64,000 nucleotides of DNA from Bacteroidota bacterium (lineage in GTDB: Bacteria > Bacteroidota > Bacteroidia > Bacteroidales > UBA10428), in the NCBI GenBank assembly GCA_023442525.1, contig JAEZZA010000006.1, forward strand, positions 186,001-250,000. The letters run 5' to 3'. Below, piece after piece: positions 58,883 through 64,000 of this stretch (positions are counted from its first letter, which is position 1; each line of letters opens with the position of its first letter). The translations under genes and the position numbers were made by a program. The notes below the pieces were generated by a model. It worked only from the letters and a program-made list of their open reading frames with translations, did not search any database and was not told where the DNA came from.

Positions 58883-60910
58883 ATGGAAATCGGTCAGGAA
58901 ATATTCAGTGCATTGGGGATGACATTGGTTCATTCCATCTGGCAGGGAGCTGTTTTCGCCGCCTTTGTTATGCTGATCCTTATGTTCACCGGGCGTAACA
59001 ACTCACGCATGAGATATATTGTTCATTTCTCGGCTTTGCTTCTGTTATTGGTTTCGTTTATCACAACCTTCACCATAGTATTCAGAAACAACCAGGCCCT
59101 GTATGAGCTTCAGAATGCAGTACTCAGGCTTCCCGAGGGCAATGATCTTCTAAAAGCCTTGCCGGTGAAAGGAGAAGGTATTTTCGCTGTAGTCATGAAT
59201 TTCTTTGAACCCTTCAGTACCTGGTTTGCCATATTCTGGTTAATTGGCTTCATAATTACCGGCATTAAAATGACCGGAGGAGCTGTTGCCTCGCATCTGA
59301 TGTTTCGCCGTAATCTTATGCAGCCCGATGAATATGTAACAGACTTGTTTTATAAGATAAAACAAACCTTGCAGATTACAGCACCGGTGAAATTAAGAAT
59401 ATCTGTAAGAACGGTTAGTCCTATGGTCACCGGGATACTGGCACCAATGGTAATCATTCCCACCGCTGCAATAAGCGGAATGAGCTGTGACCAGTTAAGG
59501 GCAGTACTTATTCATGAACTGGCTCATATAAAAAGGTATGATCACATATTTATCTTAATCCAGGCTGTTGCACGTCTTATACTATTCTTTCATCCCCTGG
59601 CCTGGTATTTACTGCGAGAAATTGACAGGGAAAGAGAGAATTGCTGTGATGATTATGTAATTCGAAACAATAGCAATACAATTAATTATATAAAAGCACT
59701 TGCCATGATACAAGAAATGAATTTACCTGGCTTTACAGCCAGTGCGCTGACCGGACGTAAAAATCAGCTTTTGAGCAGGATTAAAAGGCTGGTAAAACCC
59801 CGCACAGGATATTCACCGGTTTTCAGGCTTTCAGTGATAGCATTGTCAGCATTGATCTTCTGTGCTATATCAATGGCCTTTATCATAACCGAACAGCCCG
59901 ATCTGAAACGGGATGGTCTGGGCAGGAAAGCAACTGCAGAACCGTCTCCAACCCGTGAGGTCACCGCCATGGTGATTCCCGATGGAAAAGATGGCGATAA
60001 AAAGAAGATGGTAATTATTTTCAACAATGATACCATTAAGGAGATATCGGTTAACGGCAAAAAGCTTTCACGTGAAGAAATGAAAACATATGCTGAAGAT
60101 ATAAGAAAACTTCAGCGAGAACTCGAAAATTCACAGGATGAAATCAAACGGGCTCAAAGGGAACTCGAAGATGCACATCGTCAGCTCGAACTGGCGCATA
60201 GGGAATTACGCAATAAAAACCTGGAAGCCTTAAAAGAATTCAAATTTGAATTTCCTGAGAAGGATTGGAAGAATCTCGGGAGCGACCCGGATTTCCATTG
60301 GAATAGTCCTGAATTCAGTGAACACATGAAGAAAGTACAGGAAGAAGCCTGGAAAGGGATCAGGGACGAGCAACAGGCGCTGGAATATTTGAATTCCGAA
60401 GATTTTAAGGAGAAAATGAAGAAAGCCCGTGAAGAAATGCGGTTTGCATGGGAGCAACAAAAGGAATTAATGAACTCTGAAGAATTCAAAGAGGAGATGA
60501 TGAAAGCTCAGCAAGAAATGCGGTTTGCATGGGACCAACAAAAGGAATTAATGAACTCTGAAGAATTCAAAGAGCAGATGAAGAAAGCTTCCGGGGAAGT
60601 CCGTAAAGCTTTGGAAGAGTTCAATAATAACAGAAATACTGATAACGAATTAATTTATCATTTCAGGGAGTTATACTTCCAGGAGCCCCCTGCTCCACGT
60701 GTCAATTCTGACATAAAAGCGCCTGAAGTTCCGGAAGCGCCGGAAGTACAGAAAGGTGAATTTCCAACTCCTCCCGAAGCGCCTGAAGTTGAAGTGGAAA
60801 TTGACGTTGATGAGTCGGTAGAAACACCGGAGGCAGACACCGGAAACAGCGAACAACGTGAACGTTCGAAGGAAATGGACACTAAGCTCCGCGAACTGGA
60901 ACGGGAATAG
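58883..60910 (+). CDS. M56 family (BlaR1-like) membrane metallopeptidase with coiled-coil tail
   Basis: 675 residues. Four membrane helices (about 12-35, 48-68, 112-132, 310-336) surround a cytoplasmic M56 peptidase domain with the zinc motif HELAH (211-215) and RENCCDD (Glu252 third ligand region). Unlike BlaR1 there is no penicillin-binding domain; the extracellular C-terminal part (about 345-675) is a long helical segment rich in Glu, Gln and Arg, containing a near-perfect tandem 27-residue repeat (SEDFKEKMKKAREEMRFAWE type), followed by a Pro/Glu/Val-rich stretch. It is co-transcribed with the BlaI-type repressor, whose cleavage it probably controls. The sensed signal is unknown. Confidence 0.88.
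   Translation: MEIGQEIFSALGMTLVHSIWQGAVFAAFVMLILMFTGRNNSRMRYIVHFSALLLLLVSFITTFTIVFRNNQALYELQNAVLRLPEGNDLLKALPVKGEGIFAVVMNFFEPFSTWFAIFWLIGFIITGIKMTGGAVASHLMFRRNLMQPDEYVTDLFYKIKQTLQITAPVKLRISVRTVSPMVTGILAPMVIIPTAAISGMSCDQLRAVLIHELAHIKRYDHIFILIQAVARLILFFHPLAWYLLREIDRERENCCDDYVIRNNSNTINYIKALAMIQEMNLPGFTASALTGRKNQLLSRIKRLVKPRTGYSPVFRLSVIALSALIFCAISMAFIITEQPDLKRDGLGRKATAEPSPTREVTAMVIPDGKDGDKKKMVIIFNNDTIKEISVNGKKLSREEMKTYAEDIRKLQRELENSQDEIKRAQRELEDAHRQLELAHRELRNKNLEALKEFKFEFPEKDWKNLGSDPDFHWNSPEFSEHMKKVQEEAWKGIRDEQQALEYLNSEDFKEKMKKAREEMRFAWEQQKELMNSEEFKEEMMKAQQEMRFAWDQQKELMNSEEFKEQMKKASGEVRKALEEFNNNRNTDNELIYHFRELYFQEPPAPRVNSDIKAPEVPEAPEVQKGEFPTPPEAPEVEVEIDVDESVETPEADTGNSEQRERSKEMDTKLRELERE
60395..60616 (+). 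repeat. In-frame 81-bp (27-residue) tandem repeat in the M56 gene
   Basis: Two nearly identical 81-bp units (60395-60475 and 60476-60556) plus a partial third. The second is 90% or more similar by eye; bases AATGCGGTTTGCATGGGA and AACAAAAGGAATTAATGAAC recur unchanged. It encodes the coiled-coil tail and may vary in copy number between strains. Confidence 0.8.
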
Positions 60911-61020
60911 TAACCAATTTTTTCAGGTTCATGATTATACTTTTTGTTCCTGCGTTGTTATCCGTGAAACGACAGAATATTCACAAGTAATATACCAGGA
61001 AACAACAGAAACGATTTATC

Positions 61021-61299
61021 ATGGCCAGATTCTTAATAGAAGTAGAGCACGGAGCTGAAAAAAATGCCTGTATGGAAGCCATACAGGTTTTTCTTCAAAC
61101 CGGATCACATTTTCTTACCCATGCCGAATGGGGATGTGTGGATGGTGAGCATAAGGCATGGATCATAGTTGATGTACCCAGCAAGGATGATGCGCGCTTT
61201 ATTGTTCCGCCACGATTTCGCTCAATAGCGAAAATAACCATGCTCACCCATTACTCGGCGCAGGACCTGGTTCAGCAGGATAATTTACACAATGCCTGA
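61021..61299 (+). CDS. Small protein of unknown function
   Basis: 92 residues, ATG at 61021, no signal peptide. It begins ARFLIEVEHGAEKNACMEAIQVF and includes HFLTHAEWGCVDGEHKAWIIVDVPSKDDARFIVPPRFR, which suggests a small alpha/beta (ferredoxin-like) domain with an Asp-Gly turn and a basic end. Codon use and start context look like those of real genes nearby. It is not in an evident operon: 110 bp after the M56 gene and convergent with the aldo/keto reductase. Not recognised. Confidence 0.6.
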   Translation: MARFLIEVEHGAEKNACMEAIQVFLQTGSHFLTHAEWGCVDGEHKAWIIVDVPSKDDARFIVPPRFRSIAKITMLTHYSAQDLVQQDNLHNA

Positions 61300-61329
61300 C
61301 TTGCTTTCAGAATAGCCTTCAGTGACAAC

Positions 61330-62280
61330 TCAGGCCGTATGCGTGGTAAAAATCGGAGGTTTACCTTCCACATAAGCATTGAGCCTGTCGACCTCAGCCT
61401 GTGTAATTGGTTTCAGATCTTTTATGATATTAAGTGCTTTCCAGAAGAAGTCCACATTACCCGGCGGTATGGCAGCAGTTACTTCCTTTGACAATGTATA
61501 ACGCAAAGCCAGGGCAGCCATTTCATCATCCTCCACGGGAGTATACCACACATTCTTGTATTTCTTTGGTTCACCCGGCTTCACCGGGGTCATTGCCATT
61601 GCTTTGAGTGCCAATATACCCATTCCTTTAGAACGGGCCATTTCAATGGCGCGAGGACCAAAATCTCCATGCATCCAGCAATTGAAGTTCACCGGGTATA
61701 AAATGGTATCGAAATCGAATTTGCTCATGGCAAGAAGAGCAGCTTCTTCGTTATGTGCTGAGAAACCAAGGAATCTCACCTTCCCTTCTTCACGTGCCTT
61801 AATAAAGACTTCCATGGCTCCACCTGGTGCAAATGCTTTTTCAACTTCGTCGGTTGAACTCAGTGCATGTAGTTGATATAAGTCGAAGTGATCTGTGAGC
61901 AGAGCATCCAGTGATTCATTCAATTCTTTTTCAGCGCCGGCAGCTCCCCGTTCGGTAGTTTTACAGGCCAGAAAGCAATCCTTGCGAAATGGCTTGAGCG
62001 CAGGCCCCAGTTTAGGCAGGGCATTGCCATACGATGGAGCAATATCGAAATAATTAATACCTGCATGAAAAGCCCGGGCCACATTTTCATTGGCAAATTC
62101 CTGCGGATTTTCGTTCAGCATAATCCCGCCGAAGCCTATGATGGAAAGTTGTTCGCCTGTTTTACCAAGCTTTCTTCGGGGTACAGAATCATGGAGGATA
62201 GTACTCTCATTGTCGAAAGATGATAATCCCAATGCAATGCTCCCCAGAGCTGCATTTTCAAGGAACTGACGTCTTTTCAT
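61330..62280 (-). CDS. Aldo/keto reductase with Tat-type signal
   Basis: 316 residues from the ATG at 62280. A TTG 24 bp upstream is rejected as start because it falls inside the -7 promoter box. The N-terminus MKRRQFLENAALGSIALGL has the twin arginines and hydrophobic stretch of a Tat signal, so export is likely. The aldo/keto reductase barrel shows GFGGIMLNENP, the catalytic tyrosine in FDIAPSYGNA, lysine in FLACKTTERG and histidine in YQLHALSS. It probably reduces a small aldehyde or quinone-type compound outside the cytoplasm; substrate unknown. Confidence 0.87.
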   Translation of the reverse strand: MKRRQFLENAALGSIALGLSSFDNESTILHDSVPRRKLGKTGEQLSIIGFGGIMLNENPQEFANENVARAFHAGINYFDIAPSYGNALPKLGPALKPFRKDCFLACKTTERGAAGAEKELNESLDALLTDHFDLYQLHALSSTDEVEKAFAPGGAMEVFIKAREEGKVRFLGFSAHNEEAALLAMSKFDFDTILYPVNFNCWMHGDFGPRAIEMARSKGMGILALKAMAMTPVKPGEPKKYKNVWYTPVEDDEMAALALRYTLSKEVTAAIPPGNVDFFWKALNIIKDLKPITQAEVDRLNAYVEGKPPIFTTHTA

Positions 62281-62301
62281 GGTGTTTGGGTTTTGTTTAC
62301 C

Positions 62302-62309
62302 CAAATTTA
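62302..62309 (-). promoter_or_regulatory. -7 promoter element for the aldo/keto reductase
   Basis: CAAATTTA on the + strand reads TAAATTTG on the - strand, an exact TAnnTTTG box about 22 bp before the ATG at 62280. It overlaps the TTG at 62304 and so supports the ATG as the true start. Confidence 0.5.
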
Positions 62310-62319
62310 CGATATTCTT

Positions 62320-63657
62320 TTATATCACTCCGTGATCGAGCATGGAATTGGCTACCTTCAGGAAGCCTGCGATGTTGGCGCCTTTTACGTAATCGATATA
62401 TCCGTCTATTCGGGTGCCATTGGTTACACACGATTCATGAATGGAAGTCATTATCTGATGCAGACGTTTATCGACTTCTTCAGCCGGCCATTTCAATTTC
62501 ATCGAATTCTGGGCCATTTCGAGTCCCGATACAGCCACACCACCCGCATTGGCAGCCTTGCCCGGGGCAAACAGCAATCCTTTATTCTGAATAATTTCAA
62601 TGGCTTTAGGAACGCATGGCATATTAGCTACTTCGCAAACACCTAAACAACCATTGTTTACCAGGTTAATGGCATCCTGTTCGTTGAGTTCGTTCTGTGT
62701 TGCACATGGCATGGCAAAGTCGCATTTAACTTCCCATGGATGACGGTCTTTTACAAATACAGCGCCTGGGAATTTCTTAGCATATGGTTCAATGATATCT
62801 TCGTTAGAGGCTCTTAATTCGAGCATATATTCTATTTTTTCTCCCGAAACGCCCTGTTCATCATACACGTAGCCATCAGGACCCGAAAGAGTGATCACCG
62901 TCGCTCCCAGTTCATTCAGCTTTCGTGCAGCACCCCATGCCACGTTTCCGAAGCCCGAGATGGCGACTTTCTTTCCTTTTAAGCTATCACCTCTTGTACC
63001 CAGCATTTCCTGGGCGAAATAAACTGCTCCATAGCCGGTTGCTTCAGGCCGAATCAGACTTCCGCCCCAGTTTGCTCCTTTACCTGTAAGTACACCGGTG
63101 TAAGTATTAGTAAGCTTTTTATACATCCCGTACAGATAGCCTATTTCTCTTCCGCCTACACCAATATCACCAGCAGGAACGTCTGTTTCAGGTCCTATGA
63201 CTCGCCAGAGTTCCAGCATAAACGACTGGCAAAAACGCATGATTTCTGCATTGGATTTGCCTTTAGGCTGAAAATCGGAGCCACCTTTTCCACCGCCGAT
63301 TGGCAGGGTTGTAAGACTGTTTTTAAAGATCTGCTCAAATCCCAGGAATTTCAAAATGCTCAGATTAACACTCGGGTGAAAACGAAGACCACCCTTGTAA
63401 GGTCCGAGTGCATTGTTAAACTGAACCCTGTATCCACGGTTGACGTGAACATTTCCTTCATCGTCTACCCAGGGAACTTTAAAAGTAAGTACCCGGTCGG
63501 GTTCAACCAGTCGTTCAATGATGCCCGCTTTTTCGAACTGGGGATTACGGTTATATACTTCGGCAATTGAATCAAGAACTTCGCGTACAGCTTGCAGGTA
63601 TTCTATTTCACCGGGATTCCTGCGTTCCAGGTCCAGAATTATAGCATTAACTTCCAT
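62320..63657 (-). CDS. gdhA: NADP-type glutamate dehydrogenase
   Basis: Converts 2-oxoglutarate and ammonia to glutamate. 445 residues, the hexameric GdhA size. Substrate-binding segments GYRVQFNNALGPYKGGLRFH and LPIGGGKGGSDFQP (catalytic Lys) are followed by NVAWGAARKLNELGA, the nucleotide-binding fold, and a C-terminal ANAGGVAVSGLEM. It is 39 bp upstream of the aldo/keto reductase in the same direction. It is an assimilatory (NADP) type by similarity to GdhA of Bacteroidota, but cofactor preference is not proven by these motifs. Confidence 0.95.
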   Translation of the reverse strand: MEVNAIILDLERRNPGEIEYLQAVREVLDSIAEVYNRNPQFEKAGIIERLVEPDRVLTFKVPWVDDEGNVHVNRGYRVQFNNALGPYKGGLRFHPSVNLSILKFLGFEQIFKNSLTTLPIGGGKGGSDFQPKGKSNAEIMRFCQSFMLELWRVIGPETDVPAGDIGVGGREIGYLYGMYKKLTNTYTGVLTGKGANWGGSLIRPEATGYGAVYFAQEMLGTRGDSLKGKKVAISGFGNVAWGAARKLNELGATVITLSGPDGYVYDEQGVSGEKIEYMLELRASNEDIIEPYAKKFPGAVFVKDRHPWEVKCDFAMPCATQNELNEQDAINLVNNGCLGVCEVANMPCVPKAIEIIQNKGLLFAPGKAANAGGVAVSGLEMAQNSMKLKWPAEEVDKRLHQIMTSIHESCVTNGTRIDGYIDYVKGANIAGFLKVANSMLDHGVI

Positions 63658-63750
63658 AGCAATTTATTAATATTGAATACGAAAGTTGAGAAATTTAGTA
63701 TGATTAAGATATGATTTTATTCAATTAAATACATGATTTATTGAAGAAAT

Positions 63751-63820
63751 GCCGGATACTGGATGCCAGCCAGTTTAGGCAGATTGCTTCGTCGCTGGCG
63801 CTCCTACGCAATAACCGGCT
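63751..63820. repeat. Dispersed element with GGATACT and CGCTCCTACGCAA parts
   Basis: Begins GCCGGATACTGGATGCCAGC and continues GATTGCTTCGTCGCTGGCG then CTCCTACGCAATAACCGG. Shares its two ends with the element at 32451-32495 and resembles the inverted degenerate copy at 50131-50162. It lies in the space after the partial kinase gene. Confidence 0.6.
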
Positions 63821-63821
63821 A

Positions 63822-64000
63822 TCAATGTAGTCTTTTCTCTTTCTTCATCACATGGAGAATCTCAGGACGATAGGGAATTGAAGCAAGTGATCCCATACGT
63901 GATGCGGATATAGCTGCCGCTGCGTTTGCGAACAAAACGGATTCGTAAAAATTCTTTCCCTCACCCAATGCAACAACCAGTGCACCGTTGAACACATCGT
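63822..64000 (-). CDS. C-terminal end of a ribokinase-like (PfkB) sugar kinase
   Basis: Partial gene on the - strand, cut by the window end; the stop codon is TGA at 63824-63822 and the frame stays open to base 64000. The visible 58 residues begin DVFNGALVVALGEGKNFYES and continue with FANAAAAISASRMGSLASIP before YRPEILHVMKK. This is the end of the PfkB/ribokinase fold: the DVFNGAL segment contains the region of the catalytic Asp, and the FANAAAA helix and closing strand are typical of ribokinase. It probably phosphorylates ribose or a related sugar. The N-terminal part lies beyond the window. Confidence 0.83.
   Translation of the reverse strand, partial: DVFNGALVVALGEGKNFYESVLFANAAAAISASRMGSLASIPYRPEILHVMKKEKRLH

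Noticed and set aside
1..64000. tRNA, rRNA, riboswitch, phage or IS element
   Set aside because: No tRNA cloverleaf, rRNA-like stretch, transposase or integrase was recognised in any gap. The spaces over 150 bp were read individually. A small or diverged RNA could still be missed without a covariance search.

Overview
The window is a chromosomal stretch of a Bacteroidota (Bacteroidetes) bacterium, most likely an environmental Bacteroidales-type relative. Evidence: a protein with a type IX secretion 'plug' domain (DUF5103), DUF6089-like outer-membrane proteins beside uppS-bamA-ompH-ompH-murI, an MG2/TonB-plug lipoprotein-like protein, many -7 boxes of the TAnnTTTG form just upstream of start codons, and several TTG/GTG starts. 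Ferredoxin-linked KorAB and a Na+-pumping NQR operon suggest an anaerobic or facultative lifestyle. A PerR-type regulator with a peroxiredoxin suggests exposure to oxygen. No rRNA, tRNA, IS element, phage or CRISPR was seen.

Layout. 1-3.6 kb: end of a sugar-catabolic operon (fused class II aldolase/short-chain dehydrogenase, then a medium-chain dehydrogenase). 3.6-9.6 kb: a LolA-like secreted protein, alaS, two tandem M23 peptidases and a MerR regulator. 9.8-18.8 kb: a NIF3-like protein with a zinc-ribbon coiled coil, then an envelope cluster (two barrel proteins, uppS, bamA, two OmpH/Skp chaperones, murI). 18.8-25.4 kb: gamma-carbonic anhydrase, korAB and a large receiver/ATP-grasp fusion. 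25.4-27.8 kb: crtI-crtB carotenoid operon. 27.9-33.4 kb: tandem universal stress protein, LemA plus two TPM-domain proteins, a CapA-like protein and lipoproteins. 33.4-36.7 kb: hydrolase and pdxJ, divergent from a CBS protein and nadK. 36.7-43.5 kb: nqrABCDEF-apbE. 43.7-51.9 kb: DUF5103 protein, MG2/plug protein, GH2 glycosidase, a membrane protein and a CPBP protease. 52-54.6 kb: a TPR histidine kinase/LuxR response regulator pair. 54.7-57 kb: small secreted proteins around a ~97-bp tandem repeat array. 57.1-60.9 kb: PerR-like regulator with peroxiredoxin, divergent from a BlaI/M56 pair that has twin palindromic operators. 61-64 kb: a small protein, aldo/keto reductase, glutamate dehydrogenase and the C-terminal end of a ribokinase-like kinase.

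Most of the window is core metabolism and envelope biogenesis. The least explained items are (i) the 989-residue protein after korB, with a degenerate and an intact receiver fused to a PEP-synthase-type ATP-grasp domain but without the usual phosphohistidine and PEP-binding domains; (ii) the BlaI/M56 pair with its repetitive coiled-coil tail; (iii) the 97-bp tandem array; and (iv) a scatter of short-period degenerate repeats at gene ends, some of which run into the last codons of genes. All functional statements come from reading motifs; no database search was possible.
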